Counted from the first letter of the stretch, positions 51,619 to 60,492 are shown. The stretch: DNA of 64,000 nt from Salinarimonas sp046292825 (GCF_046292825.1 NZ_JBKBQG010000018.1:1-64000), one strand, 5' to 3'. Notes: generated from the letters alone by a model not told the origin. Translations and numbers: made by a program.

Positions 51619-53520
51619 TCAGTTCGCCTGGCGACGCAGGAAGGCGGGGATCTCCAGCTGGTCGTCGTCGAGGCTGCGCGCGGGAGCCGGAGCCGGCGCC
51701 GGGGGACGGCCGTGCGAATCGAGCGCCCCTTGCGCCGGGCGATAGGCCTGCGGAGCGGCCGGACGCTTGGCGTATTCGGCATGGACCGGCGACGGCGCCG
51801 CAGGCGCCTGCGGATGCTGCGCGTGAGCCGGATGCGGCTGCTGCACGGGTGCCCGCGGCGCGGCGGCGGCGGGAGCCGGAGCGGCGGCGGGACGCGCCGG
51901 CTCGTCGCGGCGGCCGAAGCCGACGGTCGCGAGGCGGTGCAGGAGACCGCGCTTCTGCTCCTGATGCTCGGGCTCGGGACGCTGGGCGCGCAGCTGATTC
52001 TGCGCCGGCAGCGGCAGCTCGTCGACGCGCGGCATCCGCGGCGCGCGCAGGACGCGCTCGGGCTGCGGCGGCACGAAGACCTCGTCCGGATCGCCGTGAC
52101 CGGCCGCGTGCGGATGCATCGGAGCCTGCATCTGCGGCGCGGGCTGGGGAGCCGGCTCGCGGGCGGCCGTCAGATCGGCCATGGCGGCGGCGACCGCCTG
52201 CTCGGCCGCGCTCGCGGCGGGCGCATGCGCCGCGGGAGCCGGGGCGTGCGCCACGGGGGCCGGAGCCGGCTGCGGCTCGACCGGCGCGCTCGCGACGGGG
52301 GCGGCGACGGGCGCGGCGACGGGGGCTGCGACCGGAGCCGCGGCGATCGGCGCCGGCTCGGCCGGACGGGCCGGCTCGACGGGCCGGGCGGGGACCTGCG
52401 GCACCGGCGAGGGCGCCTGCGGGGCGACGCCCTGGGTCAGCGCCTGGGCATGAGCCTGGGCGGCGCGGGCGCGGGCCTCGGCGCGCAGGCGCTCGGCGAC
52501 CTCGGCGATGCGCTGCTCGGTGGCGCTCACCGTCGCGGCGGCGGCCGCGATCTCGCTGTCGATGCCGGTGGCGACCACCGAGACGCGGATGACGCCCTCG
52601 AGCGACGCGTCGAAGGTCGCGCCGAGGATGATGTTGGCCTCCGAATCGACCTCCTCGCGGATGCGGGTCGCCGCCTCGTCCACCTCGTAGAGGGTGAGGT
52701 CGGGGCCGCCGGTGATCGAGATGAGGAGCCCGCGGGCGCCCTTCATCGAGACGTCGTCGAGGAGCGGGTTGGCGATCGCAGCCTCGGCCGCCTGCTGGGC
52801 GCGCTTGTCGCCGGAGGCCTCGCCGGTGCCCATCATCGCCTTGCCCATGCCGCGCATGATCGCGCGCACGTCGGCGAAGTCGAGGTTGATGAGGCCTTCC
52901 TTCACCATCAGGTCGGTGATGCAGGCCACGCCCGAATAGAGCACCTGGTCGGCCATCGCGAAGGCGTCGGCGAAGGTGGTGCGCTCGTTGGCGACGCGGA
53001 AGAGGTTCTGGTTGGGGATGACGATCAGGGTGTCGACGTTCGCCTGCAGCTCGTCGATGCCCGAATCGGCCAGCCGCATGCGGCGCGAACCCTCGAAGTG
53101 GAACGGCTTCGTGACGACGCCGACGGTGAGGATGCCCATCTCGCGCGCGGCCCGCGCGATGACGGGGGCTGCGCCGGTGCCGGTGCCGCCGCCCATGCCG
53201 GCGGTGATGAAGACCATGTGCGCGCCCGACAGCTGGTCGCGGATCTCGTCGAGCACCTCCTCGGCGGCGGCGCGGCCGACATCGGGCTGCGAGCCCGCGC
53301 CGAGGCCTTCCGTCACCGCGACGCCCATCTGCACGATGCGGCTCGCGCGCGAGGAGGCGAGCGCCTGCGCGTCGGTGTTGGCGACGACGAACTCGACGCC
53401 CTGCAGGCCCGAGTCGATCATGTTGTTGACGGCGTTGCCGCCGGCGCCGCCGACGCCGAACACCGTGATGTGCGGCTTGAGTTCCCGGATGTCCGGAGCA
53501 TGCAGATTGATCTGAGGCAT
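51619..53520 (-). CDS. ftsZ: Cell-division GTPase FtsZ, long-linker form
   Basis: This 633-residue tubulin homologue forms the division ring. The GTPase core (~15-325) has the GGGTGTG loop at 110-116 and the T7 catalytic loop N212-x-D214-x2-D217. From ~345 to 620 is an unusually long Pro/Ala-rich disordered linker with APVA repeats around 393-413. The C-terminal peptide LEIPAFLRRQAN binds FtsA. Long linkers are normal in Hyphomicrobiales FtsZ. It is preceded by ftsA (105-bp gap) and followed by a strong terminator. Confidence 0.97.
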   Translation of the reverse strand: MPQINLHAPDIRELKPHITVFGVGGAGGNAVNNMIDSGLQGVEFVVANTDAQALASSRASRIVQMGVAVTEGLGAGSQPDVGRAAAEEVLDEIRDQLSGAHMVFITAGMGGGTGTGAAPVIARAAREMGILTVGVVTKPFHFEGSRRMRLADSGIDELQANVDTLIVIPNQNLFRVANERTTFADAFAMADQVLYSGVACITDLMVKEGLINLDFADVRAIMRGMGKAMMGTGEASGDKRAQQAAEAAIANPLLDDVSMKGARGLLISITGGPDLTLYEVDEAATRIREEVDSEANIILGATFDASLEGVIRVSVVATGIDSEIAAAAATVSATEQRIAEVAERLRAEARARAAQAHAQALTQGVAPQAPSPVPQVPARPVEPARPAEPAPIAAAPVAAPVAAPVAAPVASAPVEPQPAPAPVAHAPAPAAHAPAASAAEQAVAAAMADLTAAREPAPQPAPQMQAPMHPHAAGHGDPDEVFVPPQPERVLRAPRMPRVDELPLPAQNQLRAQRPEPEHQEQKRGLLHRLATVGFGRRDEPARPAAAPAPAAAAPRAPVQQPHPAHAQHPQAPAAPSPVHAEYAKRPAAPQAYRPAQGALDSHGRPPAPAPAPARSLDDDQLEIPAFLRRQAN

Positions 53521-53625
53521 GTTTCGAGCCCTCTCGTGGCCTTGTCCCGTGTCGCGGCGCTCTCGCGCCCCCTGTCGATCCCCGATCCGCGCCCGCCCGT
53601 TACGCCGGCGGTACGCGGCTTCCTC

Positions 53626-54933
53626 TCAAAAACTCTCACGCAGCCAGCGGCCCACCCGGGACAGGTATCCCTGTCCCTCGCCGCTCCCCGCCGACCCGCC
53701 CTCGAAGCGCTCGAGGTGGGCGACCTGGGGGTAGACGAGCAGGCCGACGGCAGCCGAAAAGGCGGGTCCCTTCGCCGCCTCCGGCAAGCCCTTGATCCCG
53801 AGCGGCCGTCCGATGCGGACCTGGCCCTCGAGAATGCGGCGCGCCGTCTCGGGCAGGCCCGAGAGCTGGCTCGCGCCGCCGGTGAGCACCACCCTGCGAC
53901 CGGGCCGGGCCGGATGACCGGCCGCGACCAGGCGGTCGCGCACGAGTTCGAGGATCTCCTCGACCCGCGGCTTGACGATGCGCACGAGGTGCGATTTCGG
54001 CAGATGGTTGGCGACGTCGCGCTCGTCCTCGTCCACCTGGGGGACGCTGACGAGATCGCGCTCGTCCGCCGCCGAGGCGATGCAGGCGCCGTGCAGCGTC
54101 TTGAGCCGCTCGGCCGCCGCGAGCCGCGTCGCGAGCCCGCGCGCCACGTCCATCGTCACGTGGTGCCCGCCCACCGCGACGGCGTCGCAATGGACGAGGT
54201 GCCCGTTCTCGAACACGCCGACCGAGGTGGTGCCGCCGCCGCAATCGACGACGACGACCCCCATCTCCGCCTCGTCGTCGGCGAGCGCCGAGAGGCCGGA
54301 GGCGTAGGGCGTGGCCACCACCGCCTCGACGCCGACATGGCAGCGTTCGACGGCGAGCATCAGGTTGCGCGCGGCCGCCGCCTGGGCGTCGACGACGTGC
54401 AGGTCGACGCTGAGCGTATCGCCCATCATGCCCGTCGGATCGGCGATGCCGGTCTGCGCGTCGAGCGCGTAGGCGACGGGCAGCGCGTGCAGGCCGACGC
54501 GGCCTTGCGTGACCGCGTCCGCGCCGGCGAGGCGCAGGGCGCGCTGGATGTCGGTCGGCCCGACCGTGCCGCGCGCCGTGATGCTCGCCGCGCGCCGCTC
54601 GGAGCCGAGCCGGCCGCCGGTGAGATTGACGATGACGGACTGGATCTCGACCTTCGCCATCCGCTCGGCGGCGTGCACCGCCTGGCGGATCGAGCTCTCC
54701 ACGGCCTCGAGATCGACGACGGCGCCGCCCTTCATGCCGAGCGCGCGGTGGTGGCCGATGCCGAGGATGCGGGCGAGATGGGTGCGCCCGCGCAGGGTCT
54801 CGGGACCGTCCCAGGGCTGGAGCTGGGCGACGAGGCAGACCACCTTCGAGGTGCCGACGTCGAGCACCGACAGGATGGCGGATTTGCGCGCCGAAAGCGG
54901 GCGCAGGCGCGGGGTGAACGACGACCGGCTCAT
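53626..54933 (-). CDS. ftsA: Cell-division protein FtsA
   Basis: This 435-residue actin-like ATPase tethers FtsZ to the membrane. Motifs are SVLDVGTSKVVCLVAQL (phosphate 1, ~residues 22-38), VVVDCGGGTTSVGVFENGHLVH (phosphate 2), VVLTGGASQLSGLPETAR (adenosine) and the C-terminal amphipathic targeting helix RVGRWLRESF. The ATG at 54933 overlaps the ftsQ stop as ATGA. Confidence 0.97.
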   Translation of the reverse strand: MSRSSFTPRLRPLSARKSAILSVLDVGTSKVVCLVAQLQPWDGPETLRGRTHLARILGIGHHRALGMKGGAVVDLEAVESSIRQAVHAAERMAKVEIQSVIVNLTGGRLGSERRAASITARGTVGPTDIQRALRLAGADAVTQGRVGLHALPVAYALDAQTGIADPTGMMGDTLSVDLHVVDAQAAAARNLMLAVERCHVGVEAVVATPYASGLSALADDEAEMGVVVVDCGGGTTSVGVFENGHLVHCDAVAVGGHHVTMDVARGLATRLAAAERLKTLHGACIASAADERDLVSVPQVDEDERDVANHLPKSHLVRIVKPRVEEILELVRDRLVAAGHPARPGRRVVLTGGASQLSGLPETARRILEGQVRIGRPLGIKGLPEAAKGPAFSAAVGLLVYPQVAHLERFEGGSAGSGEGQGYLSRVGRWLRESF

Positions 54934-55904
54934 GTCCGCACTCCCCGGCCGCGCATGGGCCGCCCTCGCAGGCTCTCGGTCCGTGCCGCCGCCGCGTCTT
55001 CCGTCAGGCGCACGACGACGCGATCGGGGATGCGCAGGTCGACCGCGATGATGTCCTTGCCCGTCAGCCCGTAGCGCTGCTCGAGCCGCACGAGCCGCTG
55101 CAGGGCGGCCATGGGGTCCTGCTCGGGCAGGCGCACGTCGAGCCCGTTGTCGAGCTGGAGCGTCCAGCGCCGCTCGGCGACGAGCGTGCCCGCGCGGATG
55201 CGCTCGCGCAGGGCGCCGGCCGCGTCGACGAGGGCGAAATAGTCTTCGAGCCGCTCGTTCGCCGCCTCGCCCACCACGAGCGGCAGCGTCGCGTAGCGCG
55301 GATCGTCGCGGAAGAGGTCGATCACCGCGCCGTCGGCGGCGATGACGTAGACCTGGCCGTCCACCTGCCAGAGCGCGTAGGGCTCGCGCTCCACGAGCGC
55401 GATCGAGACGCGATTGGGAAAGAGCTTGCGCACCGAGGCGGAGGCGACGAGAGGCAGCGATTCGAGCCCCTCGCGCGCGATCGCCACGTCGAGGAAGGGC
55501 AGCGAGCTCTTCGCGGAGATGCCGGCGGCGGCGAGCACCTCGGTCTCGTGCAGGCGGGCGATGCCGGAGATCGTCACCGCCTCGATGCCGAAGCCGACGG
55601 CGCGCGCGGCGATGTCGCGGGGCGCGCCGTTCTCCTTCAGATAGGCGTCGATCTGGCCGCCGAAGCCGAGACCCGCGAGCGCGACGAGGCCGGCGAAGGC
55701 GGACAGGAGCAGGCTGCCGGAAAAGCGCGGCAGCGCGCGGGCGATTCGGTCGAGGCGGTTGCGGCGGCGCTCGCCACCCGCCGGGAGGGCGAAGGCCGGG
55801 ATCGGCGCGGAGGCGCTCGCGCCGCCGGCAGCGAGCGGGCGCGCGGGGGCGCCGCCGCCACCGCGGGCGGTCACCGATCCAAAGATGCGTCCTCCACCAT
55901 CCAT
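54930..55904 (-). CDS. ftsQ: Cell-division protein FtsQ
   Basis: This 324-residue bitopic membrane protein has a Pro/Ala/Gly-rich cytoplasmic tail (~1-60), one membrane helix (~68-85, FSGSLLLSAFAGLVALAGLGF), the POTRA domain (~95-165) and the FtsQ-type beta domain (VASASVRKLFPNRVSIALVEREPYALW). It links early and late divisome proteins. The ATG at 55904 lies inside the 3' end of ddl (34-base overlap); a later start is possible because the N-terminal tail is low-complexity. Confidence 0.94.
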   Translation of the reverse strand: MDGGGRIFGSVTARGGGGAPARPLAAGGASASAPIPAFALPAGGERRRNRLDRIARALPRFSGSLLLSAFAGLVALAGLGFGGQIDAYLKENGAPRDIAARAVGFGIEAVTISGIARLHETEVLAAAGISAKSSLPFLDVAIAREGLESLPLVASASVRKLFPNRVSIALVEREPYALWQVDGQVYVIAADGAVIDLFRDDPRYATLPLVVGEAANERLEDYFALVDAAGALRERIRAGTLVAERRWTLQLDNGLDVRLPEQDPMAALQRLVRLEQRYGLTGKDIIAVDLRIPDRVVVRLTEDAAAARTESLRGRPMRGRGVRT

Positions 55905-56803
55905 CGAACGAGCTCACCGAAGCCGAGGCCCACATGGGCCGCCATTTCGGGCACCAGGCTCGTCTCGGTCATGCCGGGCTGGGTGTTGACCTCCAGTGCC
56001 ACGAGCTGGCCCGAACCGTCCGGGCCGTCGTCGTAGCGGAAGTCGGTGCGGGTCACCCCCCGGCAGCCGAGTGCTTGATGCGCCGTTAACGCCAACTCTT
56101 GGACGCGTTGGTAAATTTTCGGTTTAAGATCCGCCGGAAGGATGTGGATGGAGCCCCCCTTGGCGTACTTCGCATCGTAGTCGTAGAAGACCCCCGTGGC
56201 GGGCCGAATCTCTATGATGTCCAAGGGCTTGTCCCCCATGACGCCGCAGGTCAGCTCGCGTCCGGGGACGAATTTCTCCACGAGAACCGTGTCGCCGTAG
56301 GGCCAGTCCTCGCGGGCGATCTCCTGGGGCGGATGGGTCCTGTCCTCGCGCACGATGACGACGCCGAAGGAGGAACCCTCCCGCACGGGCTTGACCACGT
56401 AGGGCGGCTCCATCAGGTGGCGCTCGGCGGCCTCGAATCGGGAGGCGATTCGCCCCGTCGCCACCGGAACCCCCGCCGCCGCCATCACGGTCTTGGCCTT
56501 GTCCTTGTCCATGGCGAGCGCGGAGGCGAGCACGCCGGAATGGGTGTAGGGGATGCGCAGATATTCGAGCAGGCCCTGGATGCGCCCGTCCTCGCCGTTC
56601 GGCCCGTGCAGCGCGTTGAAGGCGACGTCCGGGGCGACGCGCGCGAGCTCGGCGGCGACGTCGCGGCCGACGTCGACGCGGGTGACGCGGTAGCCCTCCC
56701 CCTCGAGCGCGTCCGCGCAGGCCTTGCCGCTGGCGAGGCTCACCGGCCGCTCGGCCGACCAGCCCCCCATCAGGACGGCGACGTGGGTGCTGCGCTCGGG
56801 CAT
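55871..56803 (-). CDS. ddl: D-alanine--D-alanine ligase
   Basis: This 310-residue ATP-grasp enzyme joins two D-Ala for peptidoglycan. It has the N-terminal VLMGGWSAERPVSLASG, NALHGPNGEDGRIQGLLEYLRIPYTHSGVLASALAMDK, the glycine loop KPVREGSSFGV and the C-terminal EVNTQPGMTETSLVPEMA. The ATG at 56803 gives the normal N-terminus. In relatives ddl follows murC-murB; here a divergent pyrE gene lies upstream, so the division cluster is broken at this point and ddl must have its own promoter in the 199-bp gap. Confidence 0.97.
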   Translation of the reverse strand: MPERSTHVAVLMGGWSAERPVSLASGKACADALEGEGYRVTRVDVGRDVAAELARVAPDVAFNALHGPNGEDGRIQGLLEYLRIPYTHSGVLASALAMDKDKAKTVMAAAGVPVATGRIASRFEAAERHLMEPPYVVKPVREGSSFGVVIVREDRTHPPQEIAREDWPYGDTVLVEKFVPGRELTCGVMGDKPLDIIEIRPATGVFYDYDAKYAKGGSIHILPADLKPKIYQRVQELALTAHQALGCRGVTRTDFRYDDGPDGSGQLVALEVNTQPGMTETSLVPEMAAHVGLGFGELVRWMVEDASLDR

Positions 56804-57002
56804 GGGGGCTTTCCTTTCTCTATGGTGGACGGAGGGTGAGGGATCGTGCTGAACGCGCGGTAAACGCGCGAGCCGGCGAGATGGAGCGGAGGCAGGCGCG
56901 CTGCGGCGGGCGCGAATCGCCTCGCGCGCGCGATTGCCGTTGCAAGCGCCCCCCGCGCCGTGCGACAGGCTCGGGCACGCCCGCACGCCCGGAGACAGCC
57001 CC

Positions 57003-57605
57003 ATGACCGAACCAGCGCCCGCGCTCACGACCGAGGACGTCCTCGCCGAGTTCCGCGAGGCCGGCGCGCTGCTCGAGGGCCATTTCGTCCTCTCGTCGGG
57101 CCTGCACAGCCCCGTCTTCCTCCAGAAGATGGCGATCTTCCAGGATCCGGTGCGGACCGAGCGCCTGTGCCGCGCGCTGGCCGGCGCGATCGAGGCGCGC
57201 TTCGGGCGGATCGACGTCGTCGTCTCGCCCGCGATCGGCGGCATCGTCCCCGGCTACGAGACGGCGCGCCATCTCGGCGCGCGCGCGATCTTCGTCGAGC
57301 GCGAGGCCGGCGCCTTCGTGCTGCGCCGCGGCTTCTCGATCCCCGCCGGCGCGCGCGCTGTGATGGTCGAGGACATCGTCACGACCGGGCTCTCCTCGCG
57401 CGAATGTCTCGCCGCGCTCGCGGGCGAGAAGGGCGAGATCGTCGGCGCCGCCTGCCTGATCGACCGCTCGGGCGGGAGCGTCGATCTCGGCGTGCCGCTC
57501 GTGGCCCTCGCGAGCCTCGTCGTACCCGCCTATCCGGCCGATGCGCTGCCGCCGGAGCTCGCCGCCCTTCCGGCCACGAAGCCGGGCAGTCGCGGATTGC
57601 AATAA
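57003..57605 (+). CDS. pyrE: Orotate phosphoribosyltransferase
   Basis: This 200-residue type I phosphoribosyltransferase makes OMP from orotate and PRPP. The PRPP loop is VMVEDIVTTGLSS (residues 120-132). EGHFVLSSGLHSPVFLQK (25-42) and VVSPAIGGIVPGYETARHLGARAIFVERE are family segments. The ATG at 57003 follows GGAGACAG. It is divergent from ddl; the intergenic region contains CGCGCG-GTAAA-CGCGCG at 56854-56870, of unknown function. Confidence 0.95.
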   Translation: MTEPAPALTTEDVLAEFREAGALLEGHFVLSSGLHSPVFLQKMAIFQDPVRTERLCRALAGAIEARFGRIDVVVSPAIGGIVPGYETARHLGARAIFVEREAGAFVLRRGFSIPAGARAVMVEDIVTTGLSSRECLAALAGEKGEIVGAACLIDRSGGSVDLGVPLVALASLVVPAYPADALPPELAALPATKPGSRGLQ

Positions 57606-57661
57606 TCCTTTCTTGAGCGTAAAAGATGCCTTGACCGGTCGCGGGAGCCGCGGCAGTATCC

Positions 57662-57677
57662 GTACACAATGGTGTAC
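57662..57677. promoter_or_regulatory. Perfect inverted repeat upstream of the NYN gene
   Basis: GTACAC-AATG-GTGTAC lies 114 bases before the ATG at 57791, in a 185-bp leader that is noticeably A/T-rich for this genome. It may be an operator or part of a leader hairpin. No matching regulator is encoded nearby. Confidence 0.35.
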
Positions 57678-57790
57678 AGAAGTTCAGAATTGTTCCAATC
57701 TGGCTTGTGGCTACCAAAATGGTCGCGATCGCGCTTGCGTGCGGTCGCGTTTCGTTCATGATCGAAAAGGCTCATTTCGGAGACATTGCA

Positions 57791-58441
57791 ATGGACCAAC
57801 GAGAACGAATTGCCGTATTCATCGATGGCGCCAATTTGTACGCCACGACCAAGACTTTGGGCTTCGATATCGACTACAAGCGGTTATTGAAAGAATTTCA
57901 ATCCAGAGGTTATCTGCTGCGGGCCTTCTACTACACCGCTCTCGTAGAGGATCAGGAGTACTCCTCGATCCGTCCGCTGATCGATTGGCTCGATTACAAC
58001 GGCTATTGCGTCGTGACGAAGCCGACGAAGGAATTCGTCGACTCGACCGGCCGCCGCAAGGTCAAGGGCAACATGGACATCGAGCTCGCGATCGACGCGC
58101 TCGAGCTCGCCCAGCACGTCAACCACATCGTCCTCTTCTCCGGCGACGGCGACTTCCGCTCCCTCGTGGAGGCGCTGCAGCGCCGGGGCGTGCGCGTCTC
58201 CGTCGTGTCGACGATCTCCACCCAGCCGCCGATGGTCGCCGACGAGCTGCGCCGGCAGGCCGACGAGTTCATCGACATCGTCTCGCTCCTGCCGAAGATC
58301 GGTCGCGATCCGGCCGAGCGGCCGCAGCGCGATTATGCCGAGCGTGCGGCCCGCTTCCAGAACGGCGGACCCGGCCTCGAGCGCCGCTACGGCATCCGCA
58401 CTCAGAACCCGCCCGGCGAAGAGGACGACGTCGGTCCCTGA
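57791..58441 (+). CDS. NYN-domain (LabA/DUF88) putative ribonuclease
   Basis: This 216-residue protein has a PIN-like NYN domain (~8-160). Acidic residues for metal binding are visible in FIDGANLYA, KGNMDIELAIDAL and LFSGDGDFRSLVEALQRRG. Such proteins are predicted RNA-processing or degrading nucleases in the cytoplasm. The C-terminal 50 residues are polar and probably disordered. The ATG at 57791 begins a typical MDQRERIAVFIDGAN start; an in-frame upstream start at 57707 is less likely. A bidirectional terminator follows. Confidence 0.88.
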   Translation: MDQRERIAVFIDGANLYATTKTLGFDIDYKRLLKEFQSRGYLLRAFYYTALVEDQEYSSIRPLIDWLDYNGYCVVTKPTKEFVDSTGRRKVKGNMDIELAIDALELAQHVNHIVLFSGDGDFRSLVEALQRRGVRVSVVSTISTQPPMVADELRRQADEFIDIVSLLPKIGRDPAERPQRDYAERAARFQNGGPGLERRYGIRTQNPPGEEDDVGP

Positions 58442-58486
58442 TCCATCGCGGCGGCCGACGGGCCGCCCGAGAGACCCATACGAGAA

Positions 58487-58520
58487 GGGCGCCCCCCGCT
58501 CGGCGGAGGGCGCCCTGTTT
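58487..58520. terminator. Bidirectional terminator between the NYN and hsp20 genes
   Basis: GGGCGCCCCCCG (58487-58498) pairs with CGGAGGGCGCCC (58504-58515) with one mismatch and a five-base loop, followed on the plus strand by TGTTTCGTT. It sits between convergent genes and can serve both strands; the T-run is modest. Confidence 0.7.
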
Positions 58521-58549
58521 CGTTCGGAGGTCGGGCGCGCCGAGCGCCG

Positions 58550-59017
58550 TCAGGCGACGGCCGCGTCGATGGTGCGCGGGCCGGCGCCCGTCGCGATCGG
58601 GATCAGACGCGGCTTCTTCGCCTCCGGGATCTCGCGCACGAGGTCGACGTGCAGGAGCCCGTTCTCGAGGGTCGCGCCGGTCACCTGGACGCCGTCGGCG
58701 AGCTGGAAGCGGCGCTCGAAGGCGCGCGCGGCGATGCCCTGATAGAGCACTTCACGCTTCTCGCCGGCCGCGTCGGCCTGCTTGGCGCCGCGGATCGCGA
58801 GCGTGTGCTCCTTCACCTCGAGGGTGAGGTCCGCCTCGGTGAAGCCGGCGACGGCGACGGTGACGCGGTACGCGTTCTCGCCGGTGCGCTCGATATTGTA
58901 GGGCGGATAGCTGTTCTGCGCGTTGGTCTCCACGCCGACGAGCTGGTCGAGCGCCGAGAACAGGCGATCGAAGCCGACGGTGGAGCGATAGAGCGGGGAA
59001 AGATCGAAGTGACGCAT
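58550..59017 (-). CDS. Small heat-shock protein, Hsp20/IbpA type
   Basis: This 155-residue holdase chaperone has MRHFDLSPLYRSTVGFDRLFSALD and an NSYPPYNIERTGENAYRVTVAVAGF alpha-crystallin start. The core closes with the IADGVxV-like QLADGVQVTGATLENGLLHVDL, and a C-terminal KKPRLIPI anchor follows. It binds unfolding proteins for later refolding. The ATG at 59017 is preceded by GGAGGAT. A strong sigma-32-type promoter lies ~95 bases upstream, so heat induction is expected. Confidence 0.95.
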   Translation of the reverse strand: MRHFDLSPLYRSTVGFDRLFSALDQLVGVETNAQNSYPPYNIERTGENAYRVTVAVAGFTEADLTLEVKEHTLAIRGAKQADAAGEKREVLYQGIAARAFERRFQLADGVQVTGATLENGLLHVDLVREIPEAKKPRLIPIATGAGPRTIDAAVA

Positions 59018-59109
59018 GGCATATCCTCCATGAGCGACATGCGGTTGGCGGGTCCGCCGTCCGGCCGGACCCCTGAAGTCGCGCCGCCGTCTCGGCCGGC
59101 GCATCCTCG

Positions 59110-59138
59110 AGATGGGAGCCCCTCGCCCACGCTTCAAG
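59110..59138 (-). promoter_or_regulatory. Sigma-32 (RpoH) promoter of hsp20
   Basis: On the minus strand CTTGAA (59138-59133) and CCCATCT (59116-59110) are separated by 16 bp, an excellent match to the heat-shock sigma factor consensus. The predicted leader of about 85 nucleotides contains GGTCCGGCCGGAC and can fold, but no clear ROSE-type thermometer motif was recognised. Confidence 0.8.
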
Positions 59139-59212
59139 AGGGGAAGGATCGCGCGCGAGGCAGAGACGCCGCCTCCGCAGCCGCCGTCGTGAGAGTCCGT
59201 GAATCTGTCGAA

Positions 59213-59397
59213 GGCTGTCATCCCGGGCCGCGAAGCGGACCCGGGACCAGTACACACCGACGACGGTTCGAGCGCGCATGCCGCGCTCGCTGCACCACCG
59301 TGCAGCGGGTTCGATCGTCTACGACACGCAGCCTACAGGCTGCGACTGACGCGTCGTGGATCTGGGTCCCGGATCGCCTTCGGCGTCCGGGATGACA
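59213..59397. repeat. Family-B palindromic repeat, full copy
   Basis: This element of about 185 bp is bounded by TGTCATCCCGGG and CCGGGATGACA, with internal palindromes GAGCGCGCATGCCGCGCTC and CAGCCTACAGGCTG and an extra GTGCAGC-type hairpin between them. It lies in the 491-bp gap between hsp20 and the hydrolase gene. The flank GAGGGGAAGGAGAG at its right is shared with the 40562 copy. The remaining gap holds the hsp20 promoter and the leader of the hydrolase gene. Confidence 0.85.
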
Positions 59398-59508
59398 CCG
59401 CAACGATAGATTTTCAGATTCCGAGGGGAAGGAGAGCGGCCCTCCGAACCCGGTCCGGAAGCGTCTCCCTCGTTTCGCCGCGGGCAAAAGCGGTCTAGGG
59501 TCTGCGCC

Positions 59509-60492
59509 ATGAAGCTCGTCTCCGTCGTCGACAATCCCGTCCCAATCGCCACCGAGGTCTCGCGGATCCGCGCGGCCGACGGCGTGGGCTTGCGCGTCGC
59601 GCGCTTCGAGGCGCGCGTGGAGCGCCCGCTGGGGACCGTGACGATCTATCAGGGCCGCGCGGAATTCATCGAGAAATGGGCCGAGCCGATCGCGGAGCTC
59701 CTCGATCGCGGCTTCGCCGTCGTCGCCTTCGACTGGCGCGGACAGGGCGCCTCGGACCGGGCGTTGGAGGACCCGCGCAAGGGCCACGTGCGACGCTTCC
59801 GCCATTACGCCCGCGACGTCGAGGCGATCGCCGCGCAGGTGCTGCCCAAATGCCCCGGCCCGCATTTCGTGCTCGCCCATTCGATGGGCGCGGGCATCGC
59901 GCTCGATCTCGCCCGGCACGGGCGGCTGCCGGCCGAGCGGCTCGTGGCGCTCTCGCCGATGATCGCGCTCGCGGCGATCGACCGCCCCCGCGTCGCGCGC
60001 GCCTATATCCGCGCGAGCCGGCTCGCTCTCCTCGGCGGGACCTACGTGCCCGGCGGCGGCGAGACCTCCGTGATGACGCGGCCCTTCCCCGGCAATCCCC
60101 TCACCTCCGACGAGCGGCGCTACGTGCGCAACGCCGGCATCGCGGCGGAGGTGAAGGAATGGGCGGTCGGCGCGCCGACGGTCGCCTGGCTCGACGAGGC
60201 CTGGTCGCTGATGCGCACGCTCCAGGCCCCGCGCGCCGCGCTCGACATCCGCATGCCGGTCCTCATCGTCGCGGGAGGGGCCGATCGGGTGGTGTCCACC
60301 CCGGCCGCCGAGCGTTTCGCCGCCTGGTTGAAGACCGGCCCCGCTCTCGTGATCCCCGGCGCCCGCCACGAGCTCCTCAACGAGAGCGACGCGATCCGCG
60401 CCCGCGTCTGGGGCGCCTTCGACGCCTTCGTCCCCGGCACGGCGGGCGCGGGTCTCTCGAAGGACCGGCAGAGGGCGGTGAGCCTGCGCTGA
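59509..60492 (+). CDS. Alpha/beta hydrolase, lysophospholipase (PldB) type
   Basis: This 327-residue serine hydrolase has the nucleophile elbow HSMGAG with Ser125, the acid in VAGGADRVV (about residue 270) and the catalytic His in PGARHELLNE (~290). FDWRGQGASDRALEDPRKGHV is characteristic of the PldB/monoglyceride-lipase group. It probably cleaves lysophospholipids or monoacylglycerols. There is no signal peptide. It converges on the ABC permease gene 17 bases away. Confidence 0.88.
   Translation: MKLVSVVDNPVPIATEVSRIRAADGVGLRVARFEARVERPLGTVTIYQGRAEFIEKWAEPIAELLDRGFAVVAFDWRGQGASDRALEDPRKGHVRRFRHYARDVEAIAAQVLPKCPGPHFVLAHSMGAGIALDLARHGRLPAERLVALSPMIALAAIDRPRVARAYIRASRLALLGGTYVPGGGETSVMTRPFPGNPLTSDERRYVRNAGIAAEVKEWAVGAPTVAWLDEAWSLMRTLQAPRAALDIRMPVLIVAGGADRVVSTPAAERFAAWLKTGPALVIPGARHELLNESDAIRARVWGAFDAFVPGTAGAGLSKDRQRAVSLR

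Noticed and set aside
50227..55074. A 1615-residue open frame on the plus strand opposite bamD, lpxC, ftsZ and ftsA
   Set aside because: It is antisense to four firmly identified genes. Composition is Arg/Gly/His/Asp-rich as expected for a mirrored frame in 70% G+C DNA, and no domain is recognisable.
59266..59350. GGTTCGA-containing segments as possible tRNA T-loops
   Set aside because: They belong to family-B repeats; no acceptor or anticodon stems can be drawn around them.
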